Shown in pieces: positions 1 through 12,150 of a DNA stretch of 64,000 bases. Positions within the stretch are counted from its first letter, which is position 1. Each line of letters starts with the position of its first letter. The notes below the pieces were generated by a model. It was not told the DNA's origin. It saw only the letters and a program-made list of their open reading frames with translations, and searched no databases. A program made the position numbers and the translations under genes. Source of the stretch: Cardiocondyla obscurior (Eukaryota > Arthropoda > Insecta > Hymenoptera > Formicidae); assembly GCF_019399895.1 (NCBI RefSeq), contig NC_091879.1, positions 1,116,001-1,180,000 on the forward strand, written 5' to 3'.

Positions 1-485
1 TAAGACGCGCTTTTTACCGGTTGCAAGAAACTCGGTGCGTTACGCACACCGCGCACTATTCCGGGTATTGTCTTTATCGCTCGTGCATCGCGCCTCGTAA
101 GTACTCGTCAAGTACCCCGGGAAACAACTTTTATTATCGCGTTTTATAACGAGGATCATCACTGTGATGCTCGGGTGTTTTTCGGGCCACGCAATACGCA
201 CGGCGATAGTCCAGCTTGTTTTCGAGCCCTACGTTCAATCAGCGTCCGGAAAATCTTTCGAAATAGGCACATCCTTTTCTTTTTTACGTACGCGCGACGC
301 GCGAGTCACGGATTCGGTCTCGCTTCGCGTCGTTCGCAAAGAGCGCGTTCGAAAAACAATTGGGGCCGAATGGTCGCGATAATCGTTCACCGAAGTCGAA
401 GATTTTTATTGATCGGATTAACGATATGGAGGGGTGAGGGCGGGCGAAGAGTAAAAACAAAAAAAAAAAGACAGAAAAAAAAATC
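1..485 (-). other. Start of intron 1 of the zinc-finger gene
   Basis: This is everything downstream (minus strand) of the donor at 491-486 to the window edge. I see no second exon here: no acceptor plus open frame resembling a zinc finger. The open frames at 164-594 on the plus strand look like composition artefacts. Confidence 0.6.
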
Positions 486-491
486 ACTTAC
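486..491 (-). other. Splice donor of first coding exon
   Basis: On the minus strand the exon ends ...AATATCG and the intron begins GTAAGTGA, a near-consensus donor. A long T-rich stretch follows immediately in the intron (minus strand, about 484-445). Confidence 0.8.
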
Positions 492-597
492 CGATATTGC
501 CCGCGACGGTTCCAATGGGATTGGCCAACAGGGGCCTCTGGACGAGATCCTCCTCGAGATGAGCGCGACTCGGTCGAGCCTGCTTTCTCCGTGACAT
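492..597 (-). CDS. N-terminal coding exon of a NuRD-recruiting multi-zinc-finger transcription factor (partial)
   Basis: Reading down from 597, this exon gives 35 codons plus one base, starting MSRRKQARPSRAHLEED and ending ...TVAGNI. An in-frame TGA at 618-616, six codons upstream, fixes the ATG as the true start; -3 is G. The exon ends at 492 before GTAAGT (491-486), leaving phase 1. It is too short to form a long open frame and is masked by two longer overlapping minus-strand frames that are shadows. Known: MSRRKQxxP at the extreme N-terminus of SALL, FOG, BCL11 and ZNF521 proteins binds the RBBP4/7 subunit of NuRD and mediates repression in the nucleus. Seen: residues RRKQ and P9 are intact. 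Inferred: a spalt, u-shaped or BCL11 (CG9650) relative. I cannot choose among them because every zinc finger is off the left edge. The remainder (HLEEDLVQRPLLANPIG) is not a motif I recognise. Confidence 0.85.
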
Positions 598-3110
598 CCC
601 TCCGACTCGGTGGAATCAGTTCGCCGCACTCCTCGTCGCTCTCGCACCCCGTCGAAGAGGCAGTCGCCGTCCACCGATGGCTCGGATCGGGTCGGTGCGC
701 CCGTTTCTCGCGGATCGTCCTCCTCTTCCTCCTCCGCCGTCTCGTCGGGGATCCCGGCGAAAAGTAGACGAATGCGCGGGTCAGTCGAGACGTCGTCGAC
801 GGGACAACGGCGGCTGGCGACGTCGCTGTGTCGTCGAGGGCGCGTACCTCATGTCTCCTCCCCGTCTCGTGTCCTTCCCCTCGCCACTTGTCAGTCCCGT
901 CGTCAGTTTTCACTAACGCGCGTCGACGACCGAGTAAACGCAATGTCCGCCGACCGCGCACTTGAACATCGGCACTGACTGTCTAGGGGAGACGCGTCTC
1001 CCCGCGAACCGCGACGCACTTCACGTCGCGTCTCATACACGGCGGATGGCCGCCGATGGTAAAAAAAAAAGTTTAATTGTCGCCCGCCGGCCGGTGAGCG
1101 TGTCAACTCGGCCAGTAATCCATAGAGGCTAACGCACCGATCCCCTAACCCATTCCCCACAAGCCTCGCGAACCGGGGCGAGCGTTTCCTCCGCGTCGAG
1201 AGTGCCTGCCGGAAGTAACCTTGAACGTTTCGCGCACTGATTTTCTTCTCTCACTGGCGAGATCGCGGACGTCCCTCGGTGCAACCCGCACGTGGCCCGT
1301 TCTCCCTCTCTCTCTGTCCCGCGGCTGCGAAAGTCCACCGTTGTTCCGAGACGGGCGGTCGTCGTCCCGGCTTGTGTTCACTGTCCGGTCGTGCCTCTGG
1401 CAGACGTCCCGGGGTGATCGCGCGGACGCGATCGCTCACAACACACACCCGGTACTCGTACGATTGCCGCTCTGCCCGATGATCGCGACCGAATGGCGGC
1501 GTGAAACCGGCGACATTCCCGATGGCGCGCGCGACGGCACCTAGGTAGCGATGCTGGCGCGTAACTCGTAACTGGAACGGTCGAGTGAACTTAGGCGCGC
1601 AATTCGCGGATGCACGGTGCCGTGTCCCTTACGCCACTGCTCTTGCTCCGTCGTACGCGAGGACACACGTGTGCGCGCGCGGTGACCGGCTCGGTTGACG
1701 ACGGCGAACGTGCGCTCGCCCGCGCGGGACGTACACTGGGTGGTTCGTGTGTGCGGCGTGCGTTCGTGCGTGCGGGTGTGGGCGAGCGTGTGCGGGTGTA
1801 CGCCGTACGTGTACGTGTTTACAGGTCTATACTCGCGTGAAATCCGCTGCTCCGATGCTACGAGTCGGCCGGACGACGGACGGACCAGCTCTGGGCCTGA
1901 CAACCAGACGCCCCTCTCCGCCGCCGTCGAGACGCGGACGTTGGTGGTGGAGAGAACAGAGAAGATATGCCCTGCGCACGCTTTCGCCTCCACCACGATT
2001 GCGACTGCTGCGCACCCTCTCTTCCCCACTTCTGGCGCCGCCTGCCGAGTGTCCGTGTCCCCCGCTCGTTGCCCCTCTCGCGCGCGCCCCACTCCCGCGC
2101 GCAATTTCCTCCGCGATGCGCCTTCTCCATGCGCCGCGTAACCCGTGAAACGCGGGGAGATCCACCCTTGGTGCGCGAAAGCAAGTCGATCTCTTCACGC
2201 GCGCTATCATCGTCGGGGACTACGCTTGCACGCATGCACTCTTCCTATACGACTTTCCCGCGTGTATGCCACCGGAACGGACCGCGATTCATCCCGGGGA
2301 TCCTCTTCTCGTGGACGCGGAAGAACGACTCTCACAGGACGGATCTCGTACCTAAGCGAGCGAAGTAAGAGCAAACTCTCTTCTTTCTCTTCCCTCCCGC
2401 CCCCTCTTTATTACGTGTCTTCGTTCGGCGATCTCGTCGCCGACTCCGCGAGAGCCCCAGGATCGCGTAAGGGGGTTGCTCGCGCGACGCAGCGAAGCGT
2501 GATCGAGCAGAGCCCTCGAAAGGGACGCGCGCGAGAGAGGAATCCTTTCGCCCGCCGTTACCCGGCTCCCCGCGCCGCGGTATCGCTCCGTTCCTCGTCC
2601 TCCTCTCTACCTGCGCGATCCGTCTTTCTCTCTGTCTTATTCCCCTTCCGGCGGATGCTCGATATCCCCACCGAGGGGAACCGCGGGACCACGAGGCGTG
2701 GCCTGTCCCGGAGGAGTGCCCGCCTCCTTATGCATTATTATAGCGAGCCACTCGTGTCTCTATGATTTTATATGCCGCGTTTCGGCGTGAATATTCTAGC
2801 GCGCTTCCACGGTGCTCTTGGCGCGTTTCCGCCACCGCCGCCCGCCCGCCCGCCCGCCCGTCGCTCTGCTCCGCTCCGCGCCGAGCGATATCGTGTGTTT
2901 TATGCTGCCCAATTATTTTCTCATTCCACCGTTGCACTCAATCCGGCCGGCCGTTCTCCCGCTGATTGTATGCGGGACGGCGAAGCGAGGCGCAGGAAAA
3001 GATCGTAACGAGCGCGCCCCGGCATTTCTGCGGCGTCGCGGAATTACTTGTCAATCGGGATTTCCTGCGACCGCTACGAGCAAGATATTCGTATCGGCCG
3101 TAATTACTAA
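598..3110 (-). promoter_or_regulatory. CpG-rich 5' leader and probable promoter region
   Basis: A continuous GC- and CpG-rich block lies directly upstream (minus strand) of the ATG at 597 and ends in AT-rich DNA near 3.1-3.3 kb. No strong splice acceptor is visible just before the ATG, so the leader may be contiguous with the coding exon. Initiator-like TCAGTGC occurs on the minus strand at about 970-977 and 1226-1232, with no TATA box at the right distance, so any promoter is probably TATA-less. The long open frames here (for example 1541-2104 minus, 2145-2765 plus) are rich in R, S, P and T in every frame and are not believed. The transcription start is not determined. Confidence 0.5.
2841..2860. 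repeat. (CCCG)5 microsatellite
   Basis: Five uninterrupted CCCG units preceded by CCGCCACCGCCG, inside the CpG-rich block. Confidence 0.95.
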
Positions 3111-3486
3111 TTGCGCGCATTAAGCGAAGATTATGTAGGTACAGGTATAGGTGCAAAATAGTCGGCTATCTAAACGAGGTTTAATATTAGCCACTTCATG
3201 CCCCTTCGCGCCGGTGATTTCCCAGTCGTTCGCGGTTACAATGTAAAGACGCGGTGAGAGAATCGACCGGATGTGTCCCCCGCGCGGTTGTTTGCATTAT
3301 CGGCAGAAATCAGATCATACGTTTTTTGATTCCTTCTTTTTTTTATTTTAATTTTTTTTTTTCCTCATCTTTCCCACGTATATCTTTATAAGATATCTTT
3401 ACGTCACACGGAACGGGTTTATTCCGAAGGTACCGCACGTCGTACGCATAGCTTGCGCAACTTTACTTATATATATATATATATAC

Positions 3487-3561
3487 TAAATAAATTTTCA
3501 TAGCTATAAATTCGAACGGCTATAAATGAATTTAGTAAATAAATTTTCATAGCTATGAATT
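3487..3561. repeat. 49-bp-period tandem duplication
   Basis: TAAATAAATTTTCATAGCTA begins at 3487 and again at 3536. The first copy continues into ATAAATTC and the second into TGAATTTT. The interval also repeats CTATAAAT. Confidence 0.85.
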
Positions 3562-3752
3562 TTATAGTCTTACTCGCTGTGGGCTCTTTGACTCGCTGAT
3601 TATTCTGTTATGACACCCCCTCGGATTTTAAATTAAGCCCGAATATGCAATAAATATTCATGAAAAGTAGCAAGCGTTGGAAATGTAGCAATAGCCGCCG
3701 TGGGTTTTTTTTTTCTTTTTTTTTTCTGTACAAGAATTCCATTTTGCAACCT

Positions 3753-3805
3753 TATAATCATCTGCTCATGTTCCTCGTCATAACGAGATGAACACGCAGA
3801 TTATA
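3753..3805. other. Imperfect hairpin of 53 nt
   Basis: Four stem blocks are nested in order: TATAATC with GATTATA, TGC with GCA, TGTTC with GAACA, and CTCGT with ACGAG, around the loop CATA. Bulges of 2-3 nt separate the blocks. That is about 20 pairs in 53 nt, shorter than a usual microRNA precursor. Confidence 0.5.
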
Positions 3806-6503
3806 TAATGCGCGACGAGTTTCTTTATCAAAGCTGCAGCGATATTTTTTTTTTTTTTTTCTAAACTAACGTGTTTCGTAACTAAACAATTCCATCAGGC
3901 AATCGTGAACGGTAATAATTTTTTTTTTCAATGCAAGTATAAAGGCATTTAATAGACATTTGCGTGACCACGGGTAAAAAAATCTATCGCATTGCATTAG
4001 ACAACAAAAATAGCTTCGTATATTTCCGCATCTATGCAGCTTTTTGACCGACGGGCCATGCCTTCTCGGGAGAGATCGGGGAATATCTGCGCACGTACGT
4101 TGTATCGCTTATTTATTCGTGCAATAAATAATTCACTCTTTCTGGGAGATCCAATCTCGCGCTACAAAGTAGTGGCGAGCGTAACAGCCCACTTTATCAT
4201 GAAATACCGCTGAGGAAACGCCGCATACTATAAATGATAAACTTGGCTCTATCTTATTTTTAACTCGCTATATTCTTTATCGGCCATAAAGCCGTAGAAA
4301 ATGTCGGGCAAGAGAGGCGACGTTACGAATAAAGGCTTCATGTCTCAGGACCATAAAATCAGCGCGGATGTATTGTAGCCTCGCTTGCATATAATATGGC
4401 AGCGTGTAATAAACTCCCTGCGGCGTGTCCGCAAGACGATTGGGTATTACTTTTCGTTTTATTATCACTTTATTATTACCGCGCGTTGCCTTTATGGGCA
4501 TATTAAGACGGCGGCGAGGACGCGGCCGGTCAGCCGCTCGCCCGCGTTCGTGTGCGTGGAGTGATTCACCTTTCCCCGGAGTATTCTCCTTCTCGCGATT
4601 TTACCACTCTATCAATTATGAGCCGGGCCCGAGCGGACGTGGGGTCCCCGGGTCCGCGCTTTTTTTTTCGAAGAACGGGAGTAACGGACGGTAGCGTTTC
4701 GTACATTATAAAGTCGATTGGCGTGAGCGCGACAAGTGCCGCATTCTAATAAAGATTCGTTACGCCCAGGCGAAAATTTTACGGCGGTGATATTAAACTA
4801 ATCTACCCTGAAATAGCTAGTTGCGCTGTGGGTTGATAACGCCGGTATCTTTAGAACCGCGTATACACGCCGGCTTGATGATGTTTACAGCGTACAAGCA
4901 GTTTAACACCGGCGTTACTTCTTAGTTATGAACATCGTATGGCTATAAAGCCTACGCGAACACGATGGGAATTATTGCCGGGGGATAAAAATGGTTATTA
5001 AACATTTGCGAATGATGGTAGGAATTATCTACCGGTTTTTTTTTTTTTTTTAAGAATCGTTAAACATTCTTGAATTGAAAAAAATGGAAAAAAAGAAAAA
5101 GGAAAGTACTCGTGATAATATTACAACAAAGATCAACAAAGAACAACTTAGCACCGACAATATAGGATTAACAGAGAAGAACGACGAACTGGCAGACTGG
5201 CGAAGGGCAGGCGAAAGAAAAGAAGAGGAAGAACATGAGACTAAAGGGTCAAAGGTGAAACCCAGCCTCTCGCCCTTGCTGGGCGGAGAGATCCAATCGA
5301 AATCCTTGCTATACTCGGACTCCTTCATCCACCAACTTGGCTCGCATCATGCCCTCATTATACTCCTATCGTGAAGTGCGATTAGAGGTGCAAATTTGTT
5401 GAAATCGTTCCCGGGTTCCGAGAGCTCGGCAAATAAATCCCGCACGTTTTTACTTCGCAGCGCAACTTTTTCTTTTTTTCTTTTTATTTTTTCTCTCTTT
5501 TTTTAGATTATTAATAATTTATAAGGATGAATCTCTCTCGTAAATAAAAATATCACGCGATCGCAATACAACTCGAAGAGGCTACTTTAAGACTCGTAAA
5601 ATTGAATCCGGCCGTTTACTGTCACGTTTAATAAAAATATGAAGGGAAATACATCGGGCATGAAAATGCACGTGCCCAAAAAATATCTCGCTCGACATTC
5701 TTCCAGAAAAACTTTCAGAGACTACCTACAAGTGGTTGCTTATCGTCGTCGAACTTTCGGGGTTTCAGGAAAAATAACCGATCGGATAAAGATCTTTATG
5801 TGAAATGGAGAGCTGAAATATTATACCCGTTAGAATCCAAATTGGGTTCCTTTAAAGTGCCCTGCAAGCCGCAGGTATTTATAATTTCAGCCTGGTTTTG
5901 ATGTACTGAATTTACATAGCGACTCCGTGTTCCCGTCGCGGGCGAACCGCACTTATAAATACGCTATTTTATTCCGTAGGCAGAGATACGATTTTTACGG
6001 ACACGACGGATTTTTTACAGATTCTAAAACGCGATAATTTGACCATACTTAACGCATCTTATTATACGCCGTATCGAATCTAATGTGCAACCTCGGCGAT
6101 TTGTACCACGGCGTACATCAGAAATTTTTACATCACACGTATCTTTCAATAAAGATAAGAATCATAACTGCATATACAAAATCGCGCATCAAATAATTCT
6201 TTTCTGAAAAGAATTAATATTTTACTACGCGTTTAAAAATCTGATAAGCTACACGTATCCATTTTGAAATAAAAAGCATCTCGCATAATAACCGGCATAA
6301 AAAACAAATGTGAATAAATTAAAGATATGGCTTGTAATATATAATTCGCAAACACAAAGCCGACAAGAGAATATATATATATTTTTTACGAGTTTAAAAG
6401 ATGCCAATAAATTGTGTCTATTATAACTAGAAATTTTCTCTAAGCCATATTTCACATTTTAGAAATGTGTTCTTTTTTTTTTTTTGCGCGACACATTTGG
6501 AAA

Positions 6504-6529
6504 AAGACCTGGAAAATGTTCCAGGTCTT
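6504..6529. other. Perfect 11-bp hairpin with tetraloop
   Basis: AAGACCTGGAA (6504-6514) and TTCCAGGTCTT (6519-6529) pair perfectly around AATG. No coding sequence adjoins it. Confidence 0.8.
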
Positions 6530-8040
6530 ATCGATCATCCGACAATGACGATCGATAGTCATCGTTGAAACGGTCGAAACTTCCTACGCCGGAGTAACCG
6601 CGGTCAAACCCACAGGACCACCAGCATCGACGACGTCCACGAGCCAGTTGCATACGTTAAAGGGACGGGTGAACGGCTGTTGTTGTTTTTAATTATGTTT
6701 ATAATCAACGCGTGGCATGTCTATGGTAATCGGTACCCGCCTATTCGGTCGGTCAGGCGAGATTTACAGCCCAGTTAGTCTCGCTCGCAATGACTCTCAA
6801 ATCACACCCGGCATTAAGCAGAGTTGATGCCGGTCGAAGATCTACGCTTAAAAATTATAAATGAATAAATATAAAATATATTTACCGCGATCAAAGCAAG
6901 GACTTCGTACACTTTGCGATAGGTCTAAAATATAACCGATAAATTAAAACAAAATATAATTAATAATTTAACAAAAAAATAATTCCTACGTCTTCTTTTT
7001 GATCTAACGTCGTTCTTCATATTGCGTTTTAATAATGATAACCATATTCGACTACAGTAATCGTTGAAGTAAAATAAAAGTCATACCGATTAATCGAGTA
7101 ATATTTTATCGTAAAATAACGAGCCTTCCGTCTCATCGAATTCGTTCTATAAGCTGTCGACGTTAATACGAATAAGAGTGAAGAATAGACGTAAATTGAG
7201 AGATGTCAGCTACACGCAATGAGGGAGCCGTTGAAAAAAGAAGTAAAAAAAAAAAAAAAAGAAAGAAAGAAAGAATGCATAGTGCCCCGAGGTGACCCGG
7301 CACCTAAAGTGAGATTTGCTAAAGAGTCTCGGTCATGCGAGGCTACGTGCAGACTCGCATATACGCCGAGAGCAGCACACAACTGCGCCCGCTAATGACG
7401 CGGAGAGATACCGGCGATATCTCTAATTAATTCCTCCTATCTTCTCGATATACAAATGCTCGTTGGCCCACTGTAATACCGGGGCTGTCGTACAGCGGAG
7501 CGGCGTTCTTTCGGCGCCATTGAAAAAGATTTACCGAGCGTTCCGCACGACGGCGGAGAGTAGTTAGTAAAACTGTAAGAAAGGAAGTGCACTATTGTCC
7601 GTAAAAGATCAATTACAACGCTGAAACGATAGCACCGCCGAGGACACGGCCCGGACAGCGGAAATAAAACTGATCGCGCGCGCAGCATCGAATTGTTTCC
7701 CCGCTGAAAGGACACGGGATTCGATTTTACGCGGTACGTTTTTTTTTTTTCAATGTATTTATTTATTTTATTTTTATTTTTTTTTATTACCAGCTCTGCG
7801 AGAGGCGGTAGAAAATTTACAAAAAATAAACGGAAGAAACTACGTTGATCGCGCCGTAATAATTCATATACACCTCCAAATGTCGACGAGATCGAGTCGT
7901 AATTATCGCGTAATTATGTCGTAGTGATACCGCTTCCCTCTGCCGAAAAGCCACGTCGGCGAGAAGTGACCCGAAAGGCCCGCGAGCCGCACGTTGAACG
8001 TTGAGGCGAATACGACGTTATATAATATAATATAAAACGC

Positions 8041-9860
8041 GAGTGTTATGGCCCATTCGCGCATTACGTCGCGCGGGCGTTAGCTGGCTCGATTGGCCTG
8101 AGGGCATGCCGAGTGATATCCGCGTGCCCCCAGCCCAAGAGGGGGAGAGGGGGGCGCTCGTCGAGCCGAGGACGCGCAAGCAACAACGTGTGCGGACATT
8201 AAAGCATAAAGTATCGCGGGACGGCCGTGTAAACGAGACATCGCTTTGATGCCCGTGACGAGGGGTAGACAGAGAAACACGGTGAAGGGACGGAGTGAGC
8301 AAGGGACGGACGGACGAACGAAGGGACGAAGGGTGGAGGAAGGACGTACGACAACCTACGAGCAGCGGTCCTCAACCGGTGGCTACCAAGCTAGGATCGG
8401 TCACGCTTTTGTCGGCACCGGCAGACAATTTAATCACGACGTTATAGAAGGGTGGGCGTGAACCGTTTGTTTGGCCGTCTATTAGGCAATAATAACCGGG
8501 GTGCGCCGGCTCGAAGAAGAGCCCGCGAGATAATTTATTCCCAACGGAGGCGCCCTGCGGCCTTGCCACGCCCAGATACGCTACCAACGCGCTCGCCACC
8601 GCTTTCGACGGGTGTACTTCGGGGCTCGTGCCGCCGTCGTCACCGCCGCCGTCGCGCAGCTTCTTTATAATGTAACATCTGCAAACAAACACGTCATAAA
8701 CACACCCCTAACGGTAAATACGGCCGTTTATTTTCGCGTCTCGCTGCCGACGGGCTTGTGCTTATTGACGCTCCGGGTATGACCGGCTCCGTACAACCAC
8801 CAGCCACGGATGTGGACCAGGATTTGTTATATCATTTTTGCAGTAGCGCGTTGATTCGTTGCGCGCGAATAGGATCTCTCACTTTGAGAATTGACACGCG
8901 TCAGAATAAAAAAAAAAAAAAAATCTTTGAGTATGGCCTCAAAGTGGAAAAAGTGCCTAAGTTCTTTCAGGCTAACGGTCCTTCAAAATAAAATCGAATC
9001 TATTAAAAGATATAGATATTAAACAGGATTTGTTCGATAGATATTTTTAAAATATGCAAACTCGACCAGGCCTGTCTCGCGTCTATCAATATACCGGCGA
9101 CAGAGGTATCAGCGCGCGGAGACAACGCACATGACAGCCCGCGACGAAAGAGAAGAACCGGCGCGCGCGGGGTTTGTCTTCTCGTATCCGGCGCGGCGGG
9201 AAATCTCCCGAGGGTAGATTTAAAACAAGGAGAAGGACTCGAAGAAGACGGGCGCCTCGTGAGGACTGACTCGGGTGCTTTGATTCGAGGCCTCGCCTCG
9301 GCGATGCATCCAAGGCCGCCGCGAATCTGGACGCATAAACATGCCAAGGATCGTGGGACGTCACTCCCCACATAATAACAATAAGAATCCGTCGGCTCGC
9401 CTCCGTCCCGTTGTGCGTCACATCACGTCCTCTCGCTCCCTCGGGAAAGACAGCGCCACGAGATCCCACGTGATTACAGCCGCGGGAGCGTCTTCACAAA
9501 TCACTCGGCCGATGCGGACTCCTCGGAGAGGAGCTGCGCGCTCCTTCCGCCCTTCTACCCCTCATCGACGTCCATCGACCTTCCCTCGTCTTCCTTCTCC
9601 CCTGCCCCTGCTCCCCCCCCCCTTGCTGTCTGTCCCCATCCCTCGCCGATATTCCCCCGCGTTTCGCCCCCTCTCGTCCCACTCCCCCGCGTTGGGGGCC
9701 GCGTACCTCGACGTGCCCCCTTCCCAGGGGCGCACGTACTCACGCCGGGAATCGCCAGGTATATACCGTTCGCGACAGGCTTTCGACAGCCTTACCGCAT
9801 GTATTCAACTTGCTAATAAGTTACATCCGGTAGTCTCCTTTACCCAAACGCGCGGGTAAA
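8041..9860. other. GC-rich blocks without a recognisable gene
   Basis: Two GC-rich blocks (about 8040-8660 and 9060-9780) are separated by AT-richer sequence. Stretches at 8284-8345 are degenerate tandem GGACGAACG-type repeats. Open frames (9341-9859 plus, 9003-9371 minus, 9086-9469 minus) overlap on both strands, are R/S/P-rich, and match no family I know. Confidence 0.5.
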
Positions 9861-12128
9861 AGAAAAAAAAAAGAACCCCACGAGCCTCGTTCTCTAATAC
9901 GATCGCGGATAAACCGACGTTTCTGATCTAATTGTTGATAGTCGAGAGGATAAAGTGCGAAACTTAATAAAGAAGGCTTGTTGAAATATGTTACTGGCGT
10001 TTACATTTTTATAGACGACGAAACAAAAATTAAAACTAACTGCAAACAAATATTCTAATAAATCTTTAAATAATTAATCAATTTAACAAATCAATAACTT
10101 CCTCCTTTTCTCTACGCGGTAGAACTGAACGCAGCTTGATATTTAATCCAATTTCATATCCAAATACCCAAATAAAAATCTTATCGATAGGAATTTTAAA
10201 TCGCGACGTGCAAAAAGGATGATCCGTATATCGATAAGATTCTCTAATGAATCAAAATCATTTATGGATGCAATCGTTGTCCTCTTATTGACTTGTGTCA
10301 AATTTACGGAATGCCAGCGACTTATTCGCGGGTTAAATGCGAGCTTTGGGAGTGTGTTGGTGCGTAATAACGAGGTCCTTCGCTCGCTCTGAAAGTTCTC
10401 CTTGTCCGCCTCGGGAATCTTTGCCGGGGAAGGGCTTTCTTCCGCGCGCCACCGAGATCGCTCCCGCATAACACAGCGGCAACGCTCGTCGGCGAGCAGC
10501 CAATTAAATAAATATTCGTTGACATCACGGTCGCGTCACTTCTACAAACTGCCCCCCTTGACATTCGGCCGAACGGAGGTAGTCACCTCCACCTCGGCAG
10601 AAGCGATTCCTCCGCTCACCCACCCTTCCCTCCGTCCTCCGTGACTGGTTGCCGCGGGTCGGAGAACGCAAGATATACGATTTGGAATTTGCCACTGTTC
10701 GCCGCAAGTGAACCGCGAGTAAACTGCGCACGTTGCTCTTTCAACGTTGGAGCGCGGCGAAATATGTATCACGCAATTACGTTGTCCCATTACATTCACG
10801 TTACGGCCAATACAGGCGCGATTAATTGCCACCGGGGAAAAAAAAACAAAAAAAAAAACAGGAAAAGCTTGACGCAAACCCGTAATGTTAATTGTATATA
10901 AATGTCATTACGATCGTGATACGATAAAACGGTCCGCATTAGGCTCGTGAAATATTACTCTGAGCTTCTGCTTTGACGAAATGATAAGTAAATTGAATAA
11001 TCGTGAGGAAGTATCTGAGTGACGAAAGTTCATAAAATCGCGCGTTACCGCGATGCATTTTACGTCGTCGTAATTGCTGAAAAATTTACACAATGTCGCG
11101 TTCGCGTGTTTCATTCGGAGACCCTCGGAGCGATCGCGAAGGGCGTTGAAGCGGAAGGAAAGCAGAAAAAAGTTCGTGGGAGATTTAGAGGTGAAATAAA
11201 CCCGAGTGGAAGAGAGAAAGAGGAACGGCGCGATAAATGTGGGCGTGCATTCGCGTGTATGCATCCTCTCATCCACAGGCATCTATGACACGTTATCCCG
11301 AGGTGTCAAGGTGTTCTCCACCGCCGTTTCGGCCGCGATGGGGACCGAAAAGGGATCCAGCGAGAACAACCGAGATATATCGTCCCGCTGGCTGTTAATA
11401 AGACGAGACAATGCTCGGGGACCGTCTTGCGACTGTGTGCTGCCGCCGGAAAGCTTCGACGCTCGCGCGCACGTAACGCACACCCACACGTACGGACTCG
11501 ACGCTGTGTACGCGGCCGGGATCTCACGGCCATGTGCTCGGGAGAAGGCACGGGCGTTCATATGTTTATTAGCCGGACCCGGCATAAATAACGCAGCTAT
11601 AAGGTATAAGAACGAGAAGAAAGGGTGGTAGGAGCACGGCGGGGCAAGGGGAGAGTCCGGATCGGGCCGATCCAGGGGCTGGTGGGACTGCGCCTGGATG
11701 GAGAACGGAACGAGAGAGAAAAAGAGAAAGAGAGAGGCCTGGCAGCGCGCGAGGACAGAGCGGACGGGCCTCGGTCTCGAAGATCGCCCGAGTAAATTGT
11801 CACACGCTCTCTCTCTTCTGAGGAAACGGAGAATTGGGGTGGTGCTGCGGTGACTGCGGGTGAAGAGGGTAGGTAAAGGAGGGGCAGGAGGGGGCGGAAG
11901 ACGACGATCGGTCCATAAAAAAGAGGTGACGGAGGAGGATCGCGGGTGGAAGGAGATCCTATCCTAAAGTAGACTACGAAAGGCCGAGCGGAAACGACAG
12001 TGTGCGCGAAACGTGAAAGAGCGAGACGGCGGCGGAGCGGATAGCGCGATTGTTTCTTTTTTTCACCCGCGAAGCCGAGGGACGAAGGAACCGAGAGCGG
12101 GGAGAATAGCGGAGGGAGAGAGGGGCGG
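9861..12128. other. Mixed-composition stretch without a recognisable gene
   Basis: AT-rich to 10.3 kb, then GC-rich blocks near 10.4-10.7 and 11.3-12.3 kb. The 224-aa minus-strand frame at 11597-12271 lies opposite a purine-rich tract and is dominated by R, S, P and L, so I treat it as an artefact. No RNA gene seen. Confidence 0.5.
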
Positions 12129-12150
12129 GGGCGGCGGCGGCGGCGGCGGC
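12129..12150 (+). repeat. (GGC)7 microsatellite
   Basis: Uninterrupted GGC units preceded by GGGGCGGGG inside a purine-rich block. Confidence 0.95.

Larger units (their letters stand above)
3111..8040. other. Gene-free AT-rich stretch
   Basis: No supportable coding sequence. It contains T and A runs (for example near 3351, 3851, 5040, 7241 and 7741), an (AT)n run near 3470-3485, a 49-bp tandem duplication and two small hairpins listed separately. The frames at 5050-5374 on both strands follow a purine-rich tract and are rejected as genes. Confidence 0.6.

Noticed and set aside
1541..2765. Long frames of 187 (minus) and 206 (plus) codons in the CpG-rich block
   Set aside because: Stops are rare in CpG-rich DNA; both strands and several frames are open and composition is R/S/T/P-biased.
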